A stretch of DNA of 64,000 nucleotides, taken from positions 124,001-188,000 of the forward strand of contig CAWJQP010000041.1 of NCBI GenBank assembly GCA_963844855.1. The letters run 5' to 3'. This stretch comes from DASQDN01 sp963844855. GTDB lineage: Bacteria > Acidobacteriota > Terriglobia > Bryobacterales > Bryobacteraceae. This document shows positions 8,425 to 17,990 of this stretch, piece by piece. A program made the translations under genes and the position numbers. A model generated the notes under the pieces. That model saw only the letters and a program-made list of their open reading frames with translations, searched no databases and was not told where the DNA came from. Numbering within the stretch: position 1 is the first letter of the stretch; each line of letters begins with the position of its first letter.

Positions 8425-8996
8425 CTAGGGATCGAAGTGGGCCAAATAAGTTTCGAAACTCACGTCAAATCGGAGTCTGCCTAAAGCGCTTTGTGAACTG
8501 GGTATAGCACAATTCTCCATACTGCCTGAATGGGATCGGCATATGCGGGGAAAGTCCACGTCGCCAACGCCATCCAACTTCCAATTCACATAAGATTCCC
8601 CAGTGATCTCTGGTGGAAATCCATAACGTTCGGGAGCCTGGTTTTCTTTAGTGTTCGTCTTCGTTCCAACCCAAAACTCGGCGACGTCATGAAAATACGT
8701 CACCTCATAAGCTTGTAGCTCTACATGAGTAATGGTGGCGGGCGTGTTCCCGAGATTCTTGATCGTACCTTCAAATTCATAACGAGGTCTAGTGGCATCA
8801 TTTTTCCATCAATGATGGACAGATAAGCACGCTGTTCGACTTTCATCGTCTGCTCGCTTGTTCTCAGGCTGATTATGCTTATGACCGTTGCAATGATCGC
8901 GAGTGTTGGAGAAAGCAGAGCAAGTTTAATTTGTGGTGCGGTGCGGTCGATCTGCTGTCTTTTGACGCTGGTCTTCGTAATACTAGAGGTAACCAA
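8425..8996 (-). pseudogene. Membrane-anchored protein of unknown function, frameshifted
   Basis: The first frame starts at 8996 and contains one transmembrane segment (IKLALLSPTLAIIATVISII), then TSEQTMKVEQRAYLSIIDGK. Near 8790-8800 the sense continues in another frame as YEFEGTIKNLGNTPATITHV and ELQAYEVTYFHDVAEFWVG, to a stop at 8425. Proteins with one N-terminal helix followed by 'RAYLxI...N-x-G-x-T-P-A' are common conserved hypotheticals with a periplasmic beta domain. I do not know a function. A single indel breaks this copy. Confidence 0.5.
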
Positions 8997-9002
8997 GCTT
9001 GC

Positions 9003-9372
9003 CGAGCGGATTTCCCCACCGTCGTCGCTTTAGCATTGGAGTAGCATTCTATTTTGGCCTGTAAACGAGTATGGCCACGGCACGTTCAAACAGATGATAA
9101 GTGCATTGCCATATACCGCGTTGAGTTCAGAACTAATGATATCGAAATAGGCCGGATTCTCGCCTTCACTCCGTCCAGTAGCCTCCATTGAGAAGAACGT
9201 ATTGTTCCTTGCACTATATGGTGTGCTGAGCTTTCTCCCGATTCTCGCTTCTTACCTCTCGCGTACCGGGTGATCTACCTAATGCGTGCAGTAGGCAGTG
9301 CGCGGCCTGGAATTAGAAGAATTGATCACCATGCTGCAACTCGTTGGCTAACAAGATCTTCAAGATCGCAGT
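9003..9372. other. Gene-free stretch
   Basis: About 370 bases between the broken membrane protein and the left arm of the large inverted repeat. Nothing recognisable is seen. The homology between the inverted arms stops abruptly at 9373, so this is unique flanking DNA. Confidence 0.4.
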
Positions 9373-10886
9373 ATGGCAGCAAGAACGAATCAACGAACTC
9401 TGATGAACTTTCTGATCACTACCATCGGAACTGCGGGCGACGTGCTACCGTTCGTCGAACTCGCCCTTGCCCTTAAAAAGCGGGGGCATCACGTAGAGTT
9501 CGCTTCAGCAGAGGCTTACCAGTCCTTGGTAAGGACAGCCGGTATACCCTTCCATACCCTCTACGCGGCAGCTCCAAGCAAGAGACCTTTACTCACCTAT
9601 TCAGGGAATTCGCGTGGCCTCAGAAGATACGCTTATTCCAGCCCTCAGGCCCGCCTACAAGCTGATTTCACAATTATCTCCGGCCGAGTGGATTCTCCTA
9701 TCGGACCCTTATTCCTACGGGGCGCGACTCGCGCAGGAGCGCGACGGTTTTCGTTTAATTACGTTTGTTGTGAGTCCCTTCGTTCTACGAAGCGTTCACG
9801 AAATGCCAGCCATGCCTGGAGCGCCGATGCCGTCCTGGGCGCCGCTCGTCTATCGCCGATTAGTGCTCCAGATAGCAGCGCGCCTCTGGGACAATGCCCT
9901 TTCGGGCCCCGTCAACTCGTTCCGAAAGGAACTCGGCATGACTCCCGTGCGAGACATCTGGTACGGTTGGTCACTGTCGCCTCAGCGCGTCATCGGCTTC
10001 TTCCCAAATTGGTTCGCACCGATGCAACAAGACTGGCCAAAGCAGTTTGTGCACGGTGGGTTTGCGACCTATAATCCTGGCCAGGAATTGCAGTTGCCTA
10101 AAGAGCTTAGAAACTCCACAGCGCCTTTGGTTATATTCACAGCAGGATCCGCTGGGCCTGCGGCCGTAACGTTTTTCAATGCGGCAGTCGAAGCCTGCCG
10201 ACATGAGCCATGGCACGGAGTACTCCTGACCGGCGAATATCGCCTACCAATTGGTGCGCTGCCCCCAAACGTTACTCGTTTTGACTATGTTCCACTCGGG
10301 ATTCTCCTGCGTCACGGAGTGGGAGCAATTGTTCATCATGGCGGGCTTGGAAGCATTTCCGTCGCCCTTGCTCACGGGACGCCGCAGGTCGCCGTGCCTC
10401 ATGGCGCAGATCAGTTCTACAATGCTGCCCTTATCGCACGATTAGGGGTAGGACGGGTCATTCAGTTGGACGGGCTCCTGGCCCGTCATATGAAAGATGC
10501 CATCCAAACCTGTCTTTACGATGAGTCCCTTCAGCAGAAATGCCGCGATCTCACTCCAGGAGCTACACCGGAGGCTTCTATCCCGAGAATCTGCGATCAG
10601 ATCGAGCGCGACAATGCGCATGTCCACTGCTGGTGTTCTCAGCCGGGTTCTCTTGATAGCGTTAATGATCGCGTTCGTGTTCCATGCCACGTAAGTGGTT
10701 TCGATAACGACGCTTTTACCGTTTGGCGGTGTACCGGCTGCGCGTCCCTTCATAGCGCCGAACCAGTGGCATTAGCCAGCTATTATGCCAACTACCCTGT
10801 TCACCAGCATCGGCTGGATTTTCCGGTACGGGTCGCGTATGGCCGACGATTAGCGCACCTTCGAAGGCACGGTCTGCGCATAACCG
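9373..10886 (+). repeat. Large inverted repeat, left arm
   Basis: Nearly identical, in opposite orientation, to 13921-15369. Homology starts at the codon ATGGCAGCAAGAACGA (9373) and decays after about 10886. Differences include an 8-base insertion before the glycosyltransferase ATG, an extra A at about 9576, the base deciding TGG versus TGA at 10631-10633, and a 44-base stretch (10721-10764) missing from the other arm. Confidence 0.9.
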
Positions 10887-11569
10887 ACAAAATTCTCGAT
10901 TACGGTTGTGGAAATGGCGTATTTGTAGAGTTCCTGAAGTCTAAGGGCTACCAAGAGTCGACCGGCTTTGATCGGTTCGTGAAGGCCTTTTCGGATTTGG
11001 CTATCCTGACGCGGTCTTTCGACGTGGTCGTTTCATTTGATGTTATCGAACATGTCGAGGATCCTCGCAAATTTATGCGGGAGATGGTTTCTTTGCTAAA
11101 GCCAGGTGGCCTTCTGGTCCTAGGCACTCCGAATGCTGACGCGGTGTCACTTGAGCGCCGGCCCTTTGACATGGAGCTATCGCAGCCATATCATCGCCAC
11201 ATCCTCTCGACAAAATTGCTTTTAGCGCTCGGGCATGAAGAAGGAATGATGTTCGAAGATCTCGTATGTCGGTCGCCATTCGATACTCTCTTTCCAGGAC
11301 TCAACACGGCCTTCATGTCCGCCCTGATTGCCGCCCGGGGTGGGCTACTGGACGCGACAGCACAGCCCATCGGGTTGACCGAATTCCTGCGACATCCTAA
11401 GCTTCTCTTCTTTGCGTTCTTCGGCTACTTTGCCGCATCGAGCCGGAATGTCGTCGCTGTCTTTAAGAAGCCTTCTGAAGTGACCATTGACCCTCCGTCC
11501 GAGGACAAGGATAGCGGGCGAGCCCCGAACTTGAACAGAATGTGGAAGCGTTCACTGCCGACAGGCTGA
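9403..11569 (+). pseudogene. GT1 glycosyltransferase fused to a SAM methyltransferase (one frameshift)
   Basis: The ancestral protein was about 720 residues. The N-terminal half is a UGT/MGT-like glycosyltransferase: MNFLITTIGTAGDVLPFVEL is the 'G-T-x-G-D-v-x-P' start of this fold, and VGAIVHHGGLGSISVALAHG with PHGADQFYNAALIARLGVG is the donor-sugar signature region. The C-terminal half (from about residue 420) begins with a Cys pair (WRCTGCASLHS). It continues with a class I methyltransferase: ILDYGCGNGVFVEFLKSKGY (motif I), DVVVSFDVIEHVEDP and LLKPGGLLVLGTPN. An extra A at about 9576 shifts the frame; the inverted copy at 14118-15347 lacks it and reads through. The methyltransferase part from 9614 onward is open. 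Likely target is a glycosylated lipid or saccharide; the acceptor is unknown. Confidence 0.85.
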
Positions 11570-11608
11570 TGATTTGGGTTGAGTCTCGCCAGAATACACT
11601 GAATTGAT

Positions 11609-12407
11609 GTGTCGCCAGATCGGCTCCAGGTAATGAAACTCGTAGAACGCTTTCCCACAACCCGTGCGGAGTCGAATTCGTGGGCGCATACTGCAACGCT
11701 CGTCCCGTCGAACATGGTCACGATGATCGCGGAAGCGAACGCTTCAAGCATGCAAACGCTACGTGAACGTGCAAGGGAACAGGACCCGGATGCGACGCCA
11801 TCTTATACGGCCTTAGTCATCAAGGCCGCAGCGCTCACCATGGCGGCCAATCCAGCGGCCAACAGGGCTATTCTTGGGTTTCCGTTTTTTAAGAAACTGT
11901 ACCAGTTCCACACGACCGACATTAGCGTCGCCGTGGAAAAGAACCTTCCCGGTTTGCCGGGCCAGGCGTATGCGCAACCGATCCGGAATACTTTGGGCAA
12001 ATCTACGAAACAAATCACGGACGACTTGCAGGCGTTGGCGCACTGCAGCGAAGCCAATAACGAAGGCTTTCGCCGATTCATGCGCATTCTAAAATATCTG
12101 CCTCACCCGTTGGCTGTGTGGGCACTCTCCTTGCCTCAATGGGTACCGTCGCTTTGGGCCGAGCACCACGGTTGCGCGTGCTGGGTCAATGCTCCTTCGA
12201 AGGCTGGCGCGGATCTCGTAATGACGACTTGGCCTTGGCCGATCACCTTCTCATTTGGCGTCGTTCGCAAGCGGCCGGCTGTCGTAGGGGATCGTGTGGA
12301 AGCCCGCCTCACAATGCCCTTGGTGATGGTGTTTCAAGTACATCCTGGAGAATGCCGATGAGCAACTCGACGTCGTGTCAAAGCCCGGACAACGTCATCA
12401 AGGTTGA
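11609..12407 (+). pseudogene. 2-oxoacid dehydrogenase E2-type acyltransferase domain, C-terminus frameshifted
   Basis: About 250 residues readable (start GTG 11609 or, more likely, ATG 11633). The middle (PSYTALVIKAAALTMAANPA) and the end (WPWPITFSFGVVRKRPAVV, then EARLTMPLVMVF) match the CAT-like catalytic domain of lipoamide acyltransferases. There is no lipoyl or E1/E3-binding domain. The catalytic 'D-H-R-x-x-D/E-x' segment should follow MVF. Instead the frame gives QVHPGECR and stops, while the adjacent frame continues YILENADEQLDVVSK. The Asp-His-Arg codons have been lost to a small deletion. Stand-alone relatives may acylate small molecules. It lies just downstream of the glycosyltransferase-methyltransferase gene, so it might once have modified the same product. 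Confidence 0.6.
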
Positions 12408-12462
12408 AGCAAAGCCGGGAAGCAGCATCGTATTCCGTAACGATTCCTGCACCCGGCAAGCG

Positions 12463-12625
12463 CAGTCTGATAGCTCCTGAACCCGGCCCTATTCTCGAGT
12501 CGCAACCGGAAATATTTAGTGTGGCTTGCCGCCGTCTAAACCAACCTGAATGACATCGAGGCCTTAACGTAGACTCGCCGCTGATGCTTGTCGGACCTTC
12601 GTCACAGTTGAACAGGGTCGAAAAC
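12463..12625 (+). repeat. 163-bp direct repeat, copy 1 (3' end of an IS5-like element)
   Basis: Identical to 13655-13817. In copy 2 it encodes the last residues of the degraded transposase and the element's right end. Copy 1 is therefore the remnant of a second, tandem copy whose body is gone. Confidence 0.85.
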
Positions 12626-12645
12626 AACAGGGGGGGAGTGGACTA

Positions 12646-13817
12646 GCAGGGTGCTGAAAAAGCCGGAGTCCGTTACCTATTGAAACAAAAGAGCGTCTTT
12701 ATGTTCCTATGCGAGGATCTGACACCCAACAGGGTTCGATGTTCAGCTACTGTCACCGGAGGAGCGCGTACCGGTGAAGCATCCTTTGCGATCGATACGG
12801 CTACTTGTCGACGAGGCTTTGAAGACGCTTCTCCGGCCTTCGATGGCTTTATTCGACTTCGGCCGACCGTCGATAGCGCCGGAGAAGTTGTGAGAGCTTG
12901 CTATTGCAAGTACTCTATACGGTTCGCAGCGAAGGATGTTGATGGAGCAACTGGAGTACAACTGCTGTCCGATGGTTGTCGGCTGAATATGGATGAAGAG
13001 GTGTGGGTGCCGACTCACAGAATCGAGACGGCTTGCAGGGAGATGGCGGAGAAGAGGAGAAGGGCGGGTGGAGAACGACGAGCACCAGTGTGGACGGCAC
13101 GCTGACGAAGCGGGAGAGCACAGAGCAACGTAAGGACAGCGACGCGCCCAGATGAGGCAACGACGGTGGACCACGGCGAGAAGCGAAGTAACGACACACG
13201 AGACAACACGGACAGACGCACGACGGCGCGCAAAGTGGTGGCAGAAGCAAGCTGGCGTACTGCGGCAATGTGATGACGAGAACGAAACGGACTGGTGGTG
13301 GACACGGAGGCCATGCAACGGCACGGCGGAGCGGGATGCGGCGATGATGATGACGGAACGCGTGGAGGGCACGGATCGCATCACGCTAGGCGCCGATAAA
13401 GGGTACGACACCAAGGACTTGTAAGGAGATGCGTGGCATGAACGTGACGCCGCACGTCTCGCGGATACAAGCGTCCGGGCGGTAGCGCGATCGATGGACG
13501 CACAACGCGACACGAAGGCTACCAGGTGAGTCAGCGGAAACGCAAGCGCATCGAAGAAGTGTGGCTGGATCAAAACGGTTGGAGCGCTACGCAAGACCCG
13601 GCATCGCGGACTAGAAACAGTCAGATGGGTTTTTACGTTCACCGCTACGGCCTACAGTCTGATAGCTCCTGAACCCGGCCCTATTCTCGAGTCGCAACCG
13701 GAAATATTTAGTGTGGCTTGCCGCCGTCTAAACCAACCTGAATGACATCGAGGCCTTAACGTAGACTCGCCGCTGATGCTTGTCGGACCTTCGTCACAGT
13801 TGAACAGGGTCGAAAAC
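12646..13817 (+). mobile_element. Degenerate IS5-family (DDE_Tnp_1) insertion sequence
   Basis: A transposase can be followed through many indels. It starts MKQKSVFMFLCEDLTPNRV near 12680; around 12940 LMEQLxYN...LNMDEEVWVPT is recognisable across frames. Then come SNDTHETT, ATGTAERDAAMMMTERVEGT and DRITLGADKGYDTKDL, then RSGGSAIDGRTTRH, RKRKRIEEV, and KTRHRGLETVRWVFTFTATA near the end. These are the landmarks of IS5-group DDE transposases. The left end reads CAGGGTGCTGAAAAAGCC (about 12647). Frameshifts are so numerous that it cannot be active. It separates the acyltransferase remnant from the right inverted arm. Confidence 0.75.
13655..13817 (+). repeat. 163-bp direct repeat, copy 2 (3' end of the IS5-like element)
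   Basis: Matches 12463-12625 base for base. It covers the degraded transposase C-terminus (AYSLIAPEPGPILES onward) and its downstream flank up to GGGTCGAAAAC. Confidence 0.85.
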
Positions 13818-13920
13818 CCCACCCACTCAGGCCGGGTTGCCCGCTGGATGCTGGCCACCTTCTAGGTCACCTGTCGCCAGTTTTCATGCCAGTTCAGAGG
13901 CCCGCAGGCCCATGCCAATC

Positions 13921-15369
13921 GGGTTATGTGTAGGGCCTACTTTCGAAGGTGGCTAATCGTCGGCTAGACGACCCGTACCGGAAAATCCAGCCGGTGCTGA
14001 TGAACAGGATAGTTGCATAATAGCTAAACTAATGCCACTGGTAAAAGCGTTGTTATCGAATCCACTTAAGTGGCATGGAACACGAGCGGGATCATTAGAG
14101 AGAACCAGCTGAGAACATCAGCAGTGGACATGCGCATTGTCGCGCTCGATCTGATCGCAGATTCTCGGAATAGAAGCCTCCTGTGTGGCTCCTGGAGCGA
14201 GATCGCGGCATTTCTGCTGAAGGGACTCATCATAAAGACAGGTTTGGATGGCATCTTTCATATGACGGGCCAGGAGCCTGTCCAACTGAATGACCCGTCC
14301 TACCCCCAATCGTGCGATAAGGGCAGCATTGTAGAACTGATCTGCGCCATGAGGCACGGCGACCTGTGGCGTCCCGTGAGCAAGGGCGACGGAAATGCTT
14401 CCAAGCCCGCCATGATGAACAATTGCTCCCACTCCGTGACGCAGGAGAATCCCGAGTGGAACATAGTCAAAACGAGTGACGTTTGGGGGCAGCGCGCCAA
14501 TTGGTAGGCGATATTCGCCGGTCAGGAGTACTCCGTGCCATGGCTCATGTCGGCAGGCTTCGACTGCCGCATTGAAAAACGTTACGGCCGCAGGCCCAGC
14601 GGATCCTGCTGTGAATATAACCAAAGGCGCTGTGGAGTTTCTAAGCTCTTTAGGCAACTGCAATTCCTGGCCAGGATTATAGGTCGCAAACCCACCGTGC
14701 ACAAACTGCTTTGGCCAGTCTTGTTGCATCGGTGCGAACCAATTTGGGAAGAAGCCGATGACGCGCTGAGGCGACAGTGACCAACCGTACCAGATGTCTC
14801 GCACGGGAGTCATGCCGAGTTCCTTTCGGAACGAGTTGACGGGGCCCGAAAGGGCATTGTCCCAGAGGCGCGCTGCTATCTGGAGCACTAATCGGCGATA
14901 GACGAGCGGCGCCCAGGACGGCATCGGCGCTCCAGGCATGGCTGGCATTTCGTGAACGCTTCGTAGAACGAAGGGACTCACAACAAACGTAATTAAACGA
15001 AAACCGTCGCGCTCCTGCGCGAGTCGCGCCCCGTAGGAATAAGGGTCCGATAGGAGAATCCACTCGGCCGGAGATAATTGTGAAATCAGCTTGTAGGCGG
15101 GCCTGAGGGCTGGAATAAGCGTATCTTCTGAGGCCACGCGAATTCCCTGAATAGGTGAGTAAAGGTCTCTTGCTGGAGCTGCTGCGTAGAGGGTATGGAA
15201 GGGTATACCGGCTGTCCTTACCAAGGACTGGTAAGCCTCTGCTGAAGCGAACTCTACGTGATGCCCCCGCTTTTTAAGGGCAAGGGCGAGTTCGACAAAC
15301 GGTAGCACATCGCCCGCAGTTCCGATGGTAGTGATCAGAAAGTTCATCAGAGTTCGTTCTTGCTGCCAT
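13921..15369 (-). repeat. Large inverted repeat, right arm
   Basis: Inverse copy of 9373-10886. The part corresponding to the start of the methyltransferase (13921-14117) is much more diverged than the glycosyltransferase part and lacks 44 bases, as expected once the nonsense codon released it from selection. It ends at 15369, at the base matching 9373. Confidence 0.9.
14118..15347 (-). CDS. GT1-family glycosyltransferase (intact inverted copy)
   Basis: 409 residues, uninterrupted. It carries the same start (MNFLITTIGTAGDVLPF) and the same donor-binding region (IVHHGGLGSISVALAHGTPQ) as the copy at 9403. It is a two-domain glycosyltransferase of the UGT/MGT type that would use a UDP- or dTDP-sugar. 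It ends ...NAHVHC because TGG in the other copy is TGA here (14118-14120), which removes the methyltransferase half. The length equals a normal stand-alone GT1, so the product is probably functional. The start has no obvious ribosome-binding site; a codon at 15369 is an alternative. Upstream DNA is not shared with the other copy, so promoter and expression may differ. Confidence 0.88.
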   Translation of the reverse strand: MNFLITTIGTAGDVLPFVELALALKKRGHHVEFASAEAYQSLVRTAGIPFHTLYAAAPARDLYSPIQGIRVASEDTLIPALRPAYKLISQLSPAEWILLSDPYSYGARLAQERDGFRLITFVVSPFVLRSVHEMPAMPGAPMPSWAPLVYRRLVLQIAARLWDNALSGPVNSFRKELGMTPVRDIWYGWSLSPQRVIGFFPNWFAPMQQDWPKQFVHGGFATYNPGQELQLPKELRNSTAPLVIFTAGSAGPAAVTFFNAAVEACRHEPWHGVLLTGEYRLPIGALPPNVTRFDYVPLGILLRHGVGAIVHHGGLGSISVALAHGTPQVAVPHGADQFYNAALIARLGVGRVIQLDRLLARHMKDAIQTCLYDESLQQKCRDLAPGATQEASIPRICDQIERDNAHVHC

Positions 15370-15434
15370 ATCTCAAATGTTCAGCTTGCGCCCGGCAAAA
15401 ACTCACGAACGTCGATCCAATCTTCGAAGCCTGA

Positions 15435-15695
15435 TTATGCCTTTGAAAGCACTTCACTGCAAGTAAGGACGCTGGCGAGCGTCGCGACGCCTTGCTCAGT
15501 GAAAAGGTACGGAAGATAGCGCCTGCTGCCGCGACCTTTGTTTGAGATGCTAAATTGAAATCTCAAAGCCTCGAGTTCCTCTTCGGTGAGCTGGAAGCAA
15601 GAATCCTCGGGGTCGATGTTTCGCTTGACAGCACGGTTGAGGGTTCCCGTAGTTACGTCGTAGGTCTTAATGTTCGGGGATTGTTCACCGCGCAA
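15435..15695 (-). pseudogene. ORF6N-domain (phage antirepressor-type) fragment
   Basis: 86 residues. TYDVTTGTLNRAVKRNI and CFQLTEEELEALRFQFSISN, then RRYLPYLFTEQGVATLASVL match the ORF6N domain found with KilA-N/antirepressor proteins. The usual N-terminal part ('G-x-x-V-m-L-D-x-D-L-A-x-L-Y') is replaced by MRGEQSPNIK, and NIDPEDSCF lacks two or three residues of the normal NxxRFPxDFxF. The C-terminal part after the domain is missing. It is therefore a degraded fragment rather than a complete DNA-binding protein. Confidence 0.6.
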
Positions 15696-16351
15696 AGCGG
15701 CCGAGCTGTTGCCTCAGTAAGGCGGACACCCAACGTCCAGGATCGGGCGCCACGCCAGCAAGCCTGGTTCCGTCGCAAAAGAGTCGTGTGGACTCATACT
15801 AATCAGACGGAATGTGTCGGAGCCTTTCAGCGAGTATCATCGCTCGCCGTATTACGGGGATGCTCTACGACGGCTGTTCCTCGCGCTCTTGCGACATCTT
15901 GCAGCGGGAAGCGGGAAACTATATCGCTGAGCTCGTACCAGCAACAATTGATACAACATCAAGCGCATTGTGTCGAGGCATGCACGAATGCTCACGTAAG
16001 TAGTACCACCTCAGTAGTCTCTATCCAGGTTAACGCTCACGTGAGCATACCATCATAGTGATTCGAATATGCCTAACCGCAGTTTTCGTGTCGCATCTTC
16101 GTTAGCAGCATATAAGCAGTTTCACTCTCTTGTTCTAGAATGAACGACGGCGCCGTTAAACAGCCGCGCTTGTCCAAAGATGCAGGGTTCTCCTTTAGAC
16201 GCAGCTTTCATCTGTAGAAAGTAACAAGCAAGCATTGAGGTCCAGCTCGTCAAGTCTACAACCACTGCGAAACGTGAAGATCTATCTCGTCGTCGACGAC
16301 ATCAATGAATTGCGATGTGAGTCTGCATCGTAGCGTCGAGCGAGCGGACCA
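15696..16351. other. Gene-free stretch with a palindrome
   Basis: About 650 bases with no supportable gene. A short plus-strand frame near 15815-15925 (SEPFSEYHRSPYYGDALRRL) looks like decayed coding sequence but I cannot assign it. A perfect 12-base palindrome GCTCACGTGAGC is at 16035-16046, and the half ATGCTCACGT recurs at 15988-15997, forming an inverted pair. Confidence 0.4.
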
Positions 16352-17176
16352 TCATACGGTCACGCGGACCTGCCCCGATCCGCCCGCGCTTCGCAGACGA
16401 CTGAGGGCATAGGCCTCGAGTTCCTGGAATTCCTTCGATTGTTTTAGCGCCAGGTCACGCGGCCGTCCGAATGGTACGAGAATGTTCTCAACAATTGTTC
16501 CGGGCCGGGCGCTGACAATGAAGAGCCTGTCCGCAAGAAAGACGGCCTCCGCCACGTCATGCGTTACAAACAGTACCGTAGCAGCAGTCTCATCCCAGAT
16601 GCGCAGCAGCAATGTTTGCATGTCATTGCGAGTCTGTGCGTCGAGTGCTCCAAAAGGCTCGTCCATGAGGAGAATTTGCGGACGCACGGCCAACGAACGG
16701 GCAATCGCTAAACGCTGCTGCATGCCGCCAGAGAGCGTATGGGGGTAGGTCTTTTCAAAACCCTTCAAGCCCACGGCATCGATTAAGCGGGCTACAATGT
16801 CGCGGCGTTCGTTCGCTGGTGTTCCCTGGATGCCGAGTCCGTACTCCACGTTGTCTGCCACCGTGAGCCAAGCGAACGATGTGTACTTCTGAAACACCAT
16901 GCCGCGGTCGGACCCAGGACCAGTCACGGGCTTGCCATTGACCAAGACCTCACCAGTAGTCGGAAAATCAAGACCGGCGATCATGCGCAGCACTGTGGAT
17001 TTTCCGCAGCCGGAGGGTCCAAGTAGCACATGGAATTCACCGACATCCCGGCCGTCGATACCAAGTTCGTCCACGATCTGTAGATTGACGTCGCGCAAGG
17101 CTTCGACCCGTTCACTGGTGGCACTTGTGAAAACCCGACTCACGTTGCGGAGCGTAATCTTATTTTCTTGAGCCAT
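16352..17176 (-). CDS. ABC transporter ATPase, nitrate/taurine/sulfonate type
   Basis: 274 residues with all ABC landmarks: Walker A (LGPSGCGKSTVLRMIAG), Q-loop (FQKYTSFAWLTV), signature (LSGGMQQRLAIARSL), Walker B (ILLMDEPFGALD) and the His switch (VLFVTHDVAEAVFLADR). The short C-terminus and the sequence around the signature place it with SsuB/TauB/NrtD-type import ATPases. It overlaps the permease gene by 17 bases, so the two are translationally coupled. It powers uptake of whatever the binding protein at 17990-19549 captures. That substrate cannot be read from the ATPase. Confidence 0.93.
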   Translation of the reverse strand: MAQENKITLRNVSRVFTSATSERVEALRDVNLQIVDELGIDGRDVGEFHVLLGPSGCGKSTVLRMIAGLDFPTTGEVLVNGKPVTGPGSDRGMVFQKYTSFAWLTVADNVEYGLGIQGTPANERRDIVARLIDAVGLKGFEKTYPHTLSGGMQQRLAIARSLAVRPQILLMDEPFGALDAQTRNDMQTLLLRIWDETAATVLFVTHDVAEAVFLADRLFIVSARPGTIVENILVPFGRPRDLALKQSKEFQELEAYALSRLRSAGGSGQVRVTV

Positions 17177-17990
17177 GGGCAGAAGGGATAGCCGGTTCAG
17201 AATGCTGACGCGCGGGGCGCTGCCAGGGAAAGAGGCGGCTTTCGAGTGCGGTTAGAAACCACCGAAAGAGAAATGCCGCGATGCCGATAGCGATGATGCC
17301 TGCGTACACTCGTTCAAAGTCCAGCACTTTGCGCGCGGCTTCCACCATGTAGCCCACGCCTTTCCGCGCATTGACCATCTCAGCCAAAATCACATAAGTC
17401 CAGCCGATGTCATAGAGAATGCGAAACGAGCCGAAGATCGCAGGAAACGATGCACGAAATAGGAGCCACAACACGTGGTGCGCTCTCGCGCCGAGCGTGT
17501 AAGCCGTTTCTAGCAAGGCATGATCCACCCGGTTAACTTCTTCCACCACCACCGCCAGCAAATAGAAGAACATGCCGAAAAACAGAAATCCCACCTTCAT
17601 CCCTTCGTCCATACCGAAGAGCGCAATGAACGCAGGAAGAAATGCCGTAATCGGCATCGAGCGCATCGGCGCCGCAATCGGATTCACGAGATGGAAGATC
17701 CATCGGTAGCTACCCATAAGCAGCCCGAGCGGGATCGCAACCACTGCGCACCAGAAGAACGCCTGTGCGATCCGCCACCAGCTCATAAAAACGTTGCCGA
17801 GCAGATCATAGTCCACCCACAGGCGGCCGACCGCGCGGACAACGCCCACCGGCTCGGGCAAAACGAGCGGTGGAAGGAGTTCGCTGCGAGTCACGATGAA
17901 CCACACCGCTACCACGAAAGCCCATGCAAGGGCGCCGAGGATGAGCTGCCACTGGCGGGTGATCGGTTTGCGAATACTCGGACCAGGCAT
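17160..17990 (-). CDS. ABC transporter permease, SsuC/TauC type
   Basis: 276 residues with about six hydrophobic segments, the first at residues 14-34 (LILGALAWAFVVAVWFIV). The cytoplasmic EAA loop (LLETAYTLGARAHHVLWLLF, then RASFPAIFGS) is the site that docks on the ATPase. The length is normal for BPD_transp_1 inner-membrane permeases of the nitrate/taurine class. Its ATG shares bases with the stop of the binding-protein gene (TAATG), so the order binding protein, permease, ATPase is one operon. Confidence 0.92.
   Translation of the reverse strand: MPGPSIRKPITRQWQLILGALAWAFVVAVWFIVTRSELLPPLVLPEPVGVVRAVGRLWVDYDLLGNVFMSWWRIAQAFFWCAVVAIPLGLLMGSYRWIFHLVNPIAAPMRSMPITAFLPAFIALFGMDEGMKVGFLFFGMFFYLLAVVVEEVNRVDHALLETAYTLGARAHHVLWLLFRASFPAIFGSFRILYDIGWTYVILAEMVNARKGVGYMVEAARKVLDFERVYAGIIAIGIAAFLFRWFLTALESRLFPWQRPARQHSEPAIPSAHGSRK

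Noticed and set aside
7837..8484. A 215-codon plus-strand frame
   Set aside because: It runs through the palindromic repeats and has Arg/Ser/Pro-rich composition typical of chance frames in GC-rich DNA; no start site or domain.
12743..13642. A 299-codon minus-strand Ser/Arg/Cys-rich frame
   Set aside because: It is antisense to the IS5-like transposase remnant, whose landmarks on the plus strand are clear.
12463..13817. Long target-site duplication flanking an IS
   Set aside because: 163 bp is far too long for an IS5-type duplication, and the repeat encodes the transposase C-terminus, so it is an IS 3' end, not duplicated target.
15435..15695. Prophage based on the ORF6N domain
   Set aside because: No other phage genes are present and the domain itself is truncated; ORF6N proteins also occur in non-phage islands.
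15555..16058. A 167-codon plus-strand frame
   Set aside because: It overlaps the ORF6N fragment in antisense and contains no domain; only a short stretch near 15815 looks formerly coding.
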